Shown piece after piece: positions 54,224-62,961 of a stretch of DNA of 64,000 nt (within the stretch, counting starts at the first letter, position 1; each line of letters starts with the position of its first letter). The DNA lies in NCBI RefSeq assembly GCF_008107685.1, contig NZ_VIRF01000060.1, positions 1 to 64,000 of the forward strand, in the 5' to 3' direction. This stretch comes from Novosphingobium sp. BW1 (GTDB lineage: Bacteria > Pseudomonadota > Alphaproteobacteria > Sphingomonadales > Sphingomonadaceae). The notes below the pieces were generated by a model. It made no database searches. It was not told the origin of the DNA and was given only the letters and a program-made list of their open reading frames with translations. The position numbers and the translations under genes were made by a program.

Positions 54224-55180
54224 TCAGTACCCTTGCGCGCGGTCGACCGCGAGGCGGGGCCGCTTGCCTGCGAGCACGTCGCGCGCGGACTGGAGGGCCT
54301 GCTCGCATACGATGTGGGGCGTGGTGTCGCTGGCGATATGCGGGGTGATGCGGATGCGCGGGTCCGACCAGAACGCGTGCCCGGCGGGGAGGGGCTCGGT
54401 GGCGAAGACATCGAGGCTCGCGCCCTTGAGCTGGCCGCCTTCGAGAGCGGCGGTGAAGTCAGCTTCGTTCAGGTGCTCGCCCCGACCGATCTGGACCAGC
54501 CAGCAGCCGGGCGCGACCTTGTCGAACAGCGGGCGAGCAAGGATGCCGTGGGTCTCGGGCGTCAGCGGCAAGACGTTGATGAGGACGTCGGCGCCGCTCG
54601 CAGCCTCGCTGATCGCGCTTTCGCCAGTGCAATAGGTGACGCCCTCGATCGGGGTGGCGGGAGGCCTGCGGCAGGCGACCGAGACCGAGAAGCCAAGCAC
54701 GGCGAGGGCGCGGGTGACGGCGGCTCCCATCGAGCCGTGGCCCAGAACCGCGATCTTCAGGGCGTGGGGCGGGCGCAGGGGCAGCGGGTTCCAGGTGGCC
54801 TCGGCCTGATTGGCGGCATAGGCCGGAAAATCGCGTTCAAGGTGGAGGACTTCGTGGGCGGCGAATCCGGCCATAAGTTCGGCCTGGTAGGGGTCGCGCA
54901 CGCGGCAGATCGCGATGCCCTCGTTGAGCCCGTCGTGCGCGAGCAGGTCGTCGACGCCCGCGCCCACCGACATCGCCATTTCGAGGTTGGGGTAAGGGGC
55001 AAAGGCATCCGGTCCCGGCAGCCAGCACACGGCGAAGCGGATCGCGGCGGGGTCTTCGACCTCGTCGGGATTGAGCAGGCGCACGTCCTCATGGACCCCC
55101 TCGAAGTCCAGCTTGTAGAAGGTCTTGAGGTCGAAGGTATCGCTCAGCAGAACACCGTGGATCGTTCCGGTGGGGGCCAT
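54224..55180 (-). CDS. D-2-hydroxyacid dehydrogenase, GhrA-like
   Basis: 318 residues. Cofactor motif VLGHGSMGAAV near residue 145, Arg in VQIGRGEHLNEADF, Glu replaced in context by FATEPLP (Glu kept) and His in ITPHIASDT: the catalytic Arg/Glu/His set is complete. Glyoxylate/hydroxypyruvate reductase A proteins have this layout. First gene of the minus run dehydrogenase - TetR - aminotransferase. Confidence 0.9.
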   Translation of the reverse strand: MAPTGTIHGVLLSDTFDLKTFYKLDFEGVHEDVRLLNPDEVEDPAAIRFAVCWLPGPDAFAPYPNLEMAMSVGAGVDDLLAHDGLNEGIAICRVRDPYQAELMAGFAAHEVLHLERDFPAYAANQAEATWNPLPLRPPHALKIAVLGHGSMGAAVTRALAVLGFSVSVACRRPPATPIEGVTYCTGESAISEAASGADVLINVLPLTPETHGILARPLFDKVAPGCWLVQIGRGEHLNEADFTAALEGGQLKGASLDVFATEPLPAGHAFWSDPRIRITPHIASDTTPHIVCEQALQSARDVLAGKRPRLAVDRAQGY

Positions 55181-55320
55181 GTTCTCTCGTCTCTCCTGAC
55201 TTGCGCGGGCTGCGGTTGGGCGGGCCGGTTGGGGCCTGATAAAGGGCGGTGCGGTGCTGCGGCATGAAACTCAGCAGGCACCTTCGACTGGAATTTGCGT
55301 GCGTTCGATGCTAGTCAATT

Positions 55321-55334
55321 TATACAAATGTATA
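55321..55334. promoter_or_regulatory. Palindrome in the divergent control region, possible TetR site
   Basis: TATACAAATGTATA has perfect 6-base arms around AA. It lies between the divergent dehydrogenase (start 55180) and aldolase (start 55434). The TetR encoded at 53424 is the natural candidate, but no second clear copy was found before the TetR gene itself. Confidence 0.4.
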
Positions 55335-55433
55335 TCAATGAGTAAACCCGAACTGAATGTTTCCCGGTGCGGGATCTTCAGCTCCCCGGCGCCACGCGCA
55401 CGAATGGCAACACAGGCAAGGGACGGATATTCG

Positions 55434-56222
55434 ATGGGACGAGAGACGCAGCAGTTGGTAAAGGCGCCGGGCTCGCAACGGGCCGGCAAGAGCGAGGCCG
55501 AGTGGCAGACCCGGGTCGAACTTGCGGCCTGCTATCGCCTGGCCGCGCACTACCGGATGACCGACATCATCTACACGCACATCACCGCGCGCGTGCCGGG
55601 GGAGGACGGGCATTTCCTCATCAACCCCTACGGCTTGATGTGGGAGGAGATCACAGCCTCCTCGCTGGTGAAAGTTGATGTCGATGGCAACAAGGTTTCT
55701 GAAAGCCCCTACCGTGTGAACCCGGCCGGGTTCACCATTCACAGCGCGGTTCATCGCGGGCGTCACGATGCGGCCTGGGTGATGCACACGCACACGCGCT
55801 CGGGCGTTGCGGTCTCGTGTCTTGCGGAGGGGCTGCTGCCGATCAACCAGATTGCCCTGCAGTTTTATGGCCGTATCGGCTACCATGATTTCGAGGGCAT
55901 CGCGCTCGATCTGGACGAGCGCGAGCGGGTGGTCGCGAGCCTGGACTCCAACGTCGCGCTGATCCTGCGCAACCACGGCCTTCTCACCGTGGGGGCGAGC
56001 GCAGCGCACATGTTTTCCAAGATGTTCTATCTCAACAAGGCGTGCGAAATTCAGGAGTCGGCGCTGGCGATGGGGCGGCCCCTACAGCACTTTGACCCGG
56101 CGATCGCGGAGCGGGTTGTCAGCCAGTATGACGAGCTTGACCAGGACGACAGCGAGATCGGCCTTGAATGGAAGGCACACCTGCGTCTGCTTGACCGGCT
56201 TGACCCAGGCTATAGCAGCTGA
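55434..56222 (+). CDS. Class II aldolase/adducin-family protein
   Basis: 262 residues from ATG 55434 after AAGGGA; ATG 55404 is an alternative without ribosome site. Marks: YTHITARVPG, FLINPYGLMWEEITASSLVKVD, the zinc ligands in MHTHTRSG, and RNHGLLTVG with a further His. Members include fuculose/rhamnulose-phosphate aldolases and decarboxylase-like enzymes; this subgroup (FTIHSAVHRGRHDAAWVMHTHT) has no agreed substrate. Confidence 0.88.
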   Translation: MGRETQQLVKAPGSQRAGKSEAEWQTRVELAACYRLAAHYRMTDIIYTHITARVPGEDGHFLINPYGLMWEEITASSLVKVDVDGNKVSESPYRVNPAGFTIHSAVHRGRHDAAWVMHTHTRSGVAVSCLAEGLLPINQIALQFYGRIGYHDFEGIALDLDERERVVASLDSNVALILRNHGLLTVGASAAHMFSKMFYLNKACEIQESALAMGRPLQHFDPAIAERVVSQYDELDQDDSEIGLEWKAHLRLLDRLDPGYSS

Positions 56223-56711
56223 GCGGGTAGGTGAAAGTGGCGAAAATTCGCGGTTTGGTCAGGTGGACATGAAAGGGGGAATGCGCTTGACAAGGCCGGG
56301 GAGCCTACATAGCCTGAAGTTGAGTTTCGCAAAAAGAAACAAATTCTTTTATAAGAACTAGGCGCCTTTAGCTCAGGTCGCGTGGCGACTTGTGGCGTCG
56401 GGAGAGGGCGACAGCATTTGATGGAGCGCATGTTGTGAAAGGCATGGGCTTGGCTGGTCTGCTGTTTGGTTACAGTGGTGGTTCTGTCGTTCCAACAAGA
56501 ACTATAATCAGGCTCGCTGCATGTGCTTTGGCACGGCGGGCGCTATGTTCTGATGCCAGGCCCGAAGGTCTGTGTGCGTCAGGCTAACGCAAGTCCGGCC
56601 TGTGCTGGCCGTCGGGACGTATCTGTCCGGCAATGCGTGCGTTTTTCATGGCTTGCCAGCGACAAAGATGCCGACGTGCTGCCGCCTTTACGGCCGGTAA
56701 GGAGCAAAGAA
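56223..56711. other. Intergenic stretch without recognised gene
   Basis: Unusually AT-rich around 56330-56360. A TTGACA at 56287 has only weak -10 candidates at the right distance. No ORF with coding character, no RNA gene. It presumably carries the promoter for the small gene at 56712. Confidence 0.5.
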
Positions 56712-56927
56712 ATGCAACGTTCGCTCACTCTTGACTGCAACGGTCTTCCTCACGCGCCGACGGTGCTGCGCATCAAGCAGGCGCTGGTCGGCAATAAGGC
56801 GGGGAGCCGCCGTGTTGGTGTCCTTGTCGGCGCGGATTGCGATCACGCGCGCATTACCGGATCGCTGGGCAAGCTGGCCAGCCGCATCGAACTCCTTTCC
56901 GGTCCTGCCCCCAAGACGCTCGACTGA
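56712..56927 (+). CDS. Small protein, TusA/SirA-like pattern without the active Cys-Pro
   Basis: 71 residues from ATG 56712 with AAGGAG eight bases before. LTLDCNGLPHAPTVLRIKQALVG followed by RRVGVLVGADCDHARITGSLGKLA copies the strand-helix-strand order of TusA/SirA proteins (LDxxGLxCPxPVLxxKxAL), but the CP pair is HA. So sulfur transfer in the usual manner is unlikely. It lies 200 bases before a methyltransferase gene. The family call is tentative. Confidence 0.55.
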   Translation: MQRSLTLDCNGLPHAPTVLRIKQALVGNKAGSRRVGVLVGADCDHARITGSLGKLASRIELLSGPAPKTLD

Positions 56928-56955
56928 CCCTTCGTCGATTCGACTTCGAGATTTC

Positions 56956-56980
56956 CCGGGCATCGATTCGCGATGCCCGG
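56956..56980. terminator. Strong hairpin after the small gene
   Basis: CCGGGCATCG / CGATGCCCGG forms a perfect 10-bp stem with a 5-base loop, 29 bases after the stop at 56927. No T-run follows, so it may be a Rho-type end, an mRNA stabiliser or an attenuator before the methyltransferase. Confidence 0.5.
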
Positions 56981-57130
56981 CAGTACGCTGCGGGAGGCAA
57001 GGCCCGTAGCACAGCGGCATGCGACCCGCCCAGGGCAGGCCACGAGCGAGCGGCCCGGGCGCTGAGTGCAGGCCCTGAAACGGCAGAGCGCCCGCACAGG
57101 GGCTGGCAATGCTGATACAAAGGAATGAAA

Positions 57131-58054
57131 ATGTCTGACGCAGATGACTCCAAGGTCATTTCACGCCACGACGATCCCTCCCCGACGACCGAACGTCCCG
57201 GGTACGCGTTCGATCCCACCGATCCCTGGACGATCACGTTCCAGCAAGGCCTCAAGGCCGCGGGCCTCGATGGCAAGGCCGTCTATGAAGTCGGCGTCGG
57301 AACCGGCACCAACGTGGCCTTCGTGCTTCGCTATTGCGGCGCCAAGGTGTTCTACGGCAGCGACCTCGATCCGCGCCTGGTGGAACTGGCCAAGCGCAAT
57401 GTCGCCAACCTCGCTCCCGAACGCGCTGACAGTTTCCAGCCCGTCGAGGGCGCGGTCAGCCTGATCGATACCGATGAGGCCCGCGCCAAGATTGCGAAGA
57501 CCGACGTCGTGATCGGCTGTCTGCCGCAGGTGGGTGACCCCAATGACGAGCGTTTCGCGGCCTTTCGCGCCGAGCACGCGATCAATCTGCCGCAGGGCGC
57601 TGATGATGAAGCACAGGACCACATCGCCCACTACTACCCTTGGGCGATGTTCGATGAGTATCCGTACAACTCGGTGGGCCTAGGGCTGAACGAAGCTCTG
57701 TTGCGCCGCATAAAGGAGCAGGCGCCCAGGGCCGAAGTGGTCATGAATTTCGGCTGCCGCATCGGCAGCGATCTCATCTTCGAGATGTTTCGTGCCAACG
57801 GGTATGAGCCCGAAAAGCTGGCTTCTCAGCTCGTCCTGCAGCATGCGGGAACCGACATCTCCTTCTTCGTGACGCTGGAAGGCGCCTTGACCGGCACTGA
57901 TCTGGAGGGCGAATTTGTCTGCCGCTTCTTCGCCGATCCGTTGGGCCACGAACCTCTCTCGGCGCGCGCGGCACAGGTGCTGCTGGATAAGGATCCCAAC
58001 GTCCCCCTCTACCACGAAGTTGCCGTGATCCGGGGTATCCCCAAGGTAGAGTGA
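57131..58054 (+). CDS. SAM-dependent methyltransferase-like protein
   Basis: 307 residues from ATG 57131, six bases after AGGA; ATG 57125 is directly against the ribosome site and less likely. Motif I VYEVGVGTGTNVAF near residue 53 and the acidic strand end FYGSDLDPRLVELAKRN bind SAM; VVIGCLPQVGDPND could be motif IV. The C-terminal half (FGCRIGSDLIFEMFRANGYEPEKL) is not typical of a named subgroup. Substrate unknown; the TusA-like gene upstream may be its partner. Confidence 0.82.
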   Translation: MSDADDSKVISRHDDPSPTTERPGYAFDPTDPWTITFQQGLKAAGLDGKAVYEVGVGTGTNVAFVLRYCGAKVFYGSDLDPRLVELAKRNVANLAPERADSFQPVEGAVSLIDTDEARAKIAKTDVVIGCLPQVGDPNDERFAAFRAEHAINLPQGADDEAQDHIAHYYPWAMFDEYPYNSVGLGLNEALLRRIKEQAPRAEVVMNFGCRIGSDLIFEMFRANGYEPEKLASQLVLQHAGTDISFFVTLEGALTGTDLEGEFVCRFFADPLGHEPLSARAAQVLLDKDPNVPLYHEVAVIRGIPKVE

Positions 58055-58089
58055 GCCTGCCGCGGAGCATCGCCGATACCATTGCGAAC

Positions 58090-59217
58090 AGGCCAGAGAA
58101 TAAGGCAGTCCGCCTCGGTTAGCGTGGTGACATCGTCGAAGAGCGCAATCTGCTGTGGCTCGCCTGCGCCGCGGCCATCGGCGTCGTAGGAGTGCTTGCC
58201 GGAGCCTGCATCGAAAATGAGGAATTCGTCGGCCTGGAGCGCCTCGGTTCCTATCACGATTTCGTCCGCGTCGACCATGAGCCCGAGCGCGGTGAGGACC
58301 GTACCTCCACGGGAGACGATAGCGCCGACCAGCGCATTGAAATCCTTGATCGCGTCGTAGGTCGCCGCATTGGCAGGCATGTTGGCAAGGACGAACATGT
58401 CCGCTCCCGCGCCGCCGGTCAGGATGTTGCGGCCAACATTCCCTATGAGCATGTTATCGCCCAGTCCGCCGAACAGGAGATAGTTGATGCCAAGGCAGGT
58501 CAGGATGTCATCACCGCCCACGTCCTCGTCGGTCTCGCAGGGGAAGCCGAGCGCGGCCTGGATCGACATGCCGCAGATGATATGGAAGATGTCGTCATCG
58601 CTGTCGGTGGTTTCGATGACGAGCGTGTCGCCCGCGATTTCGCGGGCGGCAATGGCGGCCTTGGCCTCGGTGATGCTGGCTTTAGCGCTCAGGATCGTGG
58701 TTCCGGTGAAGACCTGAACAGGGGCGGTGTCCAACGTCGCCAGCGAGAAGTCGTCGAAGGCGATACCGTTCGCGACATCGATGAGCGTGAACCAGCCATA
58801 GCGATTGTCCCCTTAGCTTGCCGCGGAGTCATCCTGCGGGGAGCCGAGCGTTTTGCTGAAGAGAAGATTCTCGCCCGGGCCATAGACGTTCATCACGACT
58901 TCAAGAGTGCCACTGAGGCTCTCCTGGAAGACGTGCTCGAAGGTGTACCAATCCGGGGGCAAGACCTCCAGATTCGCGCCGTTCTCAAGGTCCTGGAGCG
59001 GGGTGGCACTGGAATTGTTGCTGACCAGCAGCAGTAGCGCTTCCCAACTGGTGGCCTGCGTGACGTGGAAGACGAAGTCGTGCAGATACGGTATCCGTCG
59101 AAACGGGTGAAGGCGGTTCCGTCGGTCGATGGGTCAATGCTCAGGTGTGCCAAGCCCGAAACCGAGGCAATGCCGTCGGAGAGTGAGGCCTCGTTGACGA
59201 AGTCAATGTCGCCGGGT
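58090..59217 (-). pseudogene. RTX/hemolysin-type calcium-binding protein, degraded C-terminal part
   Basis: Minus strand from 59217: GDIDFVNEASLSDGIASVSGLA, frameshift near 59090, then YLHDFVFHVTQATSWEALLLLVSNN...GENLLFSKTLGSPQDDSAAS, an in-frame TAA at 58813-58815, then NRYGWFTLIDVANGIAFDDFSLAT and an RTX block GGLGDNMLIG, NILTGGAGADMFVL. It closes with the type-I-secretion-like tail ALFDDVTTLTEADCLIL near 58095. The reading runs on into the convergent methyltransferase. At least one frameshift and one stop, and the N-terminus is lost at the IS5 remnant. Confidence 0.65.
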
Positions 59218-59247
59218 CAGGGCAAGCTTAGTTAGAGCGCAGACTCA

Positions 59248-59544
59248 TTAATTGGCACACCACAGGCGCACGCAGACGAGCTTGATGGCGGCGAGGTCGT
59301 TTTCGGGGCATTTGTCGTATCGCGTTGCGATGCCCCGGAATTGCTTGATCTGGTTGAAGAAGCGTTCGACCCGATGGCGCTGCTTGTAGAGCCAAGGCGA
59401 GAAGCCGAAGCGCTTTTTACGGTTGGAGCGGTTGGGAATGTTGGCCCAGATGCCCCGAGCCACGCCGCGCGGTTTATTGGGCAGCAAGGGCTCGATGATT
59501 GCCCATTCCCGATCCCTCAATTCGTAGCGCCGCCGGGCCATCAC
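59248..59544 (-). pseudogene. IS5-family transposase with large in-frame deletion
   Basis: 98 residues. N-terminal MMARRRYELRDREWAIIEPLLP (first residues of an IS5/IS1031-type transposase) is joined to the C-terminal IWANIPNRSNRKKRFGFSPW and LYKQRHRVERFFNQIKQFRGIATRYDK, which carry the last catalytic Glu. About 150 residues with both Asp are missing. No clear terminal repeats were found around it. Confidence 0.8.
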
Positions 59545-59630
59545 ACCCCTCCCATCTTGGAGCGCTGTGAATCAGCATATCCGTCAAACCTCAAGCCGCT
59601 TTATGAACTTACGCCCTAGGCAATCGGCTC

Positions 59631-60308
59631 TCAGCGTCCCTCGTGGAGCTCGACGAGTTCGTAGGCCGCGCCGATCTGGTCCCAGGTCAGGCGCAGGAAC
59701 AGCGCGTCTGGGCCATGGACCCAGAGCTGGGCGGGCTCCCACTCGGCATGCCAGCGCAGCGCGTAGCGGCGCGCGGCGAAGGTTCCGGCCGGAACGGTCA
59801 TGCTCTCTTCGCCAAGGTAGGCGACATCGATCGCGGTGGGCATCGCGTAGAGCCCTTCATCGCCCGCAGGCGCGACCGAGTTGGCAAGGCCATGGACGGT
59901 GCGGAAGCTGCCCTTCTCGTCAGTTCCCCGTGACAGCGCCACGAGGGCATCGCCCACGAGAGGATGCAGGCCGAGATAGCCAAGTTGCCCATCGACCGAA
60001 ACGCGCTGCGACACGCGGCCATTTGCGGCGATCTCGCCCTCGCATTCGAGCTGGCCGTCCTCGCACAGGAAGAGCGTCGTGCCCGTGCGCGCGCCGTGCT
60101 TGACGACGCGGCAGAAGGCATCGCGCGGGCGCCCCTCGGCATCGAGCAGCATCGAGACATCGCGCGAGAGGCCGACATCGTCCATCTCGCAAAAGGCGCG
60201 CAAGGTCCGGTCTGCGTTCTCACCATGGTCGATCATTTCGAACCATTCGCGACCGGTCTGCTCCTCGCCCCTCAGGTAATTGATTCGGCCCTTGATGAAT
60301 GTGCCCAC
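59631..60308 (-). CDS. Conserved-looking hypothetical protein, beta-rich
   Basis: 225 residues from a GTG start (60306-60308) after GGGAG, beginning MGTFIKGRINYLRGEEQTG. No signal peptide or membrane segment. Composition and pattern (GTTLFLCEDGQLECEGEI, VPAGTFAARRYALRW) suggest a single beta-sandwich like the DUF3108 group, but no family is claimed. Same strand as the TolC-HlyD-ABC operon and 107 bases downstream of it, so it may be its last gene. Confidence 0.65.
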   Translation of the reverse strand: MGTFIKGRINYLRGEEQTGREWFEMIDHGENADRTLRAFCEMDDVGLSRDVSMLLDAEGRPRDAFCRVVKHGARTGTTLFLCEDGQLECEGEIAANGRVSQRVSVDGQLGYLGLHPLVGDALVALSRGTDEKGSFRTVHGLANSVAPAGDEGLYAMPTAIDVAYLGEESMTVPAGTFAARRYALRWHAEWEPAQLWVHGPDALFLRLTWDQIGAAYELVELHEGR

Positions 60309-60415
60309 GTGCTGTCTCCCTTCGCGCTGCGGTAACGGGAGGTGTGGACGCACCGCCAAGTCCGTGCCAGCGCGGTGCGCGAAGAGTTCATGGAGCGGAA
60401 CCTGACGCGCACGGC

Positions 60416-61894
60416 TCAGGGGATCGGGGAAGGGCCCATGCCCGCTAGCCCCAGCGCCTCGCGGTCGGCGGTCGCGGCGGCGAGTTCGGCGTAGGCTGCG
60501 GCAATGCGCGCGCGCGCTTCGATCAGCTTGACCTCGGCGTCGGTCGCGGTCTCCTCGCGCTGGTTGACGAGGAAAAAGTCGCTCGATCCCAGTTCGAAGC
60601 GGCGCCGCTCGGCCGAGGCCAGCTTGCGGGCAAGATCGCGCTCAAGAGATGAGGTGTCGATCAGCTGCAGCGCGGTGTCGACGGCAATGGAAATCCCGGC
60701 CACTTCAGCCTGGATCTGCTCGCGCAGGTAGCGCTGCTTGATGCTCAGTTCGTCGATCTTGGCGTTGGTTTCGGCCAGCTTGCCCTTCGCCGCGCGATTC
60801 TGGAGCGGGACCGAGAAATGGACGCCCACGATCACCTCGGTGGGCGTCCGGCTGTAGCCGCCCAGACCTTCCGAGCCGATGTCCTTGGCGACCTCCCCCT
60901 TGAGATCAAGGCGCGGGCGCAGGTTGTTCTCGGCCAGCGCGAGCTGCGTGCTGGCCTTGTCGATCTCTTCCATCATGATCTGGACGTCAGGCCGCTCTTC
61001 CAGGACGAAGTCGGTGCTGACGGTCATCGAATCGAAGGCGTGGTCTTGTCCCGGCAGGCGCTCTTCAGGGACGACGACGGGGTTGCCGTCAAGGTCGCGG
61101 TAGTACAGCGAGAGCTGGTTGGCCGCGCCCTGGAATTCGCGCTCGGCCTGTACCACCAGCGCGCGGCGCTTGACCAGGTTCTGCTCGTTTTCGGTCAGCA
61201 GGATTTCAGGGCGTGCGCCCAGTTCGACCTGGCGCGTGATCGCGCGGCTACGGGTCTGGGCAAGGTCGAGGAGAGCTTCATAAGCCTGTAGCTTGAGCCC
61301 GGCTGCCACCCATTTCTGGTAGGCCGAGACCGCGCGGCTCTGGACGCCGATGGCGGTGGCCTCGGCCTCGAAGCGGGCGATGTCGATGTCGTTGTCGGCA
61401 AGCCGAGTCTTGGATCGGCGCGAATCGATCAGACGGTCGCGCAGCAGCGAGTAGAGCGCGCCGACCTTGAGTTCGCCTGCGCGGTTGGTGTAGGACTTGT
61501 CCTCGTAGATCGGGAACTCGCCGCGCGAATTGCGGTAGGAGCCGTAGACGTAGCCGCCGTTGTCCAGCAGCGGCTGCTTGGCCTCGCCCGTGATCGAGGT
61601 GCCGTCGTAATAGCCTTCCACTCGGCTGCGTCCATCGACCGAGAAGACGAGGTCGAAGGCGCCCTCGGCCGAGAGTGCGCGGGCCTCGGCCTGCCGCGTG
61701 CGGTTGAGCGCGGCGATGATCTGCGGGGCCGATCGGGCCGAGGCGCGCAGCACCTCGTTGAGAGTGAGTACTGGCATAGCCGCAGGCGCTGCGGCTCCCT
61801 GGTCAGCATCGGAGGGATTTCTCTGGGCCGAGGCAGGCGCAGGGATGGCAAGGGCTGTGGTCAGGAGCGCGGCCAGCGCAAGTCCGGGGCGCAT
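60416..61894 (-). CDS. TolC-family outer-membrane efflux protein
   Basis: 492 residues from ATG 61892-61894 (MRPGLALAALLTTALAIPAPASA signal peptide, cleavage near 23). Two coiled-coil repeats with the OEP periodicity (LTLNEVLRASARSAPQIIAALNRTRQAEARAL; LAETNAKIDELSIKQRYLREQIQAEV). Encoded two bases after the HlyD gene. It would form the outer-membrane channel of a tripartite exporter. Confidence 0.9.
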   Translation of the reverse strand: MRPGLALAALLTTALAIPAPASAQRNPSDADQGAAAPAAMPVLTLNEVLRASARSAPQIIAALNRTRQAEARALSAEGAFDLVFSVDGRSRVEGYYDGTSITGEAKQPLLDNGGYVYGSYRNSRGEFPIYEDKSYTNRAGELKVGALYSLLRDRLIDSRRSKTRLADNDIDIARFEAEATAIGVQSRAVSAYQKWVAAGLKLQAYEALLDLAQTRSRAITRQVELGARPEILLTENEQNLVKRRALVVQAEREFQGAANQLSLYYRDLDGNPVVVPEERLPGQDHAFDSMTVSTDFVLEERPDVQIMMEEIDKASTQLALAENNLRPRLDLKGEVAKDIGSEGLGGYSRTPTEVIVGVHFSVPLQNRAAKGKLAETNAKIDELSIKQRYLREQIQAEVAGISIAVDTALQLIDTSSLERDLARKLASAERRRFELGSSDFFLVNQREETATDAEVKLIEARARIAAAYAELAAATADREALGLAGMGPSPIP

Positions 61895-61896
61895 GA

Positions 61897-62961
61897 TCAC
61901 TTCTTGTCGCTGCTCTCGGCGGAGGCCTTGGGCGCCGCCGCATAGGGCACGGCCTCCTTCTCCTGCCCGAAGTTGAGCGGGAAGTCGTTGACCTGGCGCC
62001 ACAGTTCGTAGCCCACCGTCACGCGGTCGCCCTGGATCCAGCCCAGCACCTTGCTGCCCTGGCGCACGAAGCGCCGGTTGGGCCAGGCGGGGGCGTCGGG
62101 CAGGGGCTCGACCAGCACCCGGAACAGGCCGTCACCACGCGGGGTGGGATCGACCGAGCGGACCTGTCCGTCGTAGATGCCCAGCGCAAACCAGGGCCAG
62201 CCGCTGAACTGGATCACCGGGAAGCCCTCGAACTCAAGGCGGACACGGCGGCCCGGCTCGACCATGGGGATATCGCGCCCGTCGACATAGAGTTCGACCG
62301 CGCGCTCGATCTGTTCGGGCGCGATGGAGGCGAGGGTTGTTCCCGAGGAGATGAGCGCGCCCAGCGACTGGCCGTTCAGCTGCTGGATGCGGCCGCTGCG
62401 CGGTGCGGGCACGACCTGTGCGGACTGGCGATTGAGCTGGACCTCGATCTGCTTGAGCTTGGCACGGGCCTCGGCGAGCTTGGCCTCGGCATCGGCGACC
62501 TTGATCTGGGTCTGCTCGAAATCGCGCCGTGCAGCCAGCCCTTCCTCGTAAAGCTGACGGGTGCGGCGCACGTCGATCGAAGCGACCGCGCGCGACTGTT
62601 CGATGGCCTGGATCTGCGCCTCGACCTGCGCCTTTTCGGCGGAAAGGCGGGAGAGGTATTCAGGGTCGACATCGACCACGCGCACCACCGGGTCTCCAGC
62701 TTCCACGTAATCGCCATCATGGACGAAGAACGTGTCGACCCGCCCGCTGACGAGCGAGGAAACCTGGCGCGGAGTGTCGTCGGGATCGAGCGCGGTGACT
62801 TGTCCGGGCCCTTGCGCGGTCTGTTGCCAGGGCACGAAGAGAATGGCGACGGAGAGGACGAGCCCCATCAGGATCAGCCAGGCGACGACCTTGACCACGC
62901 GCGGGGGTTTCAGGCTCGTCAGTGAAGGGAAGTGCGCGATCTGCGCCTTGTCGAGAGTCAC
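61897..62961 (-). CDS. HlyD-family periplasmic adaptor
   Basis: 354 residues: a membrane segment at about 23-45, a lipoyl-like half (SGRVDTFFVHDGDYVEAGDPVVRVVD), a long coiled coil (residues 105-175), the second lipoyl half (RSGRIQQLNGQSLGALISSGTTLASI) and beta-barrel domains. Links inner-membrane transporter and TolC. Its start overlaps the ABC gene stop (ATGA). Confidence 0.92.
   Translation of the reverse strand: MTLDKAQIAHFPSLTSLKPPRVVKVVAWLILMGLVLSVAILFVPWQQTAQGPGQVTALDPDDTPRQVSSLVSGRVDTFFVHDGDYVEAGDPVVRVVDVDPEYLSRLSAEKAQVEAQIQAIEQSRAVASIDVRRTRQLYEEGLAARRDFEQTQIKVADAEAKLAEARAKLKQIEVQLNRQSAQVVPAPRSGRIQQLNGQSLGALISSGTTLASIAPEQIERAVELYVDGRDIPMVEPGRRVRLEFEGFPVIQFSGWPWFALGIYDGQVRSVDPTPRGDGLFRVLVEPLPDAPAWPNRRFVRQGSKVLGWIQGDRVTVGYELWRQVNDFPLNFGQEKEAVPYAAAPKASAESSDKK

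Noticed and set aside
56362..56400. GCGCCTTTAGCTCAGG, which looks like the 5' end of a tRNA
   Set aside because: No D-stem closure, anticodon arm or T-arm follows at the right distance.
56390..56587. Short open frame in the intergenic region before the TusA-like gene
   Set aside because: No ribosome site, atypical composition and no recognisable motif.
60330..60385. GCACCGC...GCGGTGC inverted repeat as terminator after the TolC gene
   Set aside because: Loop of about 15 bases and no T-run; too weak to call.
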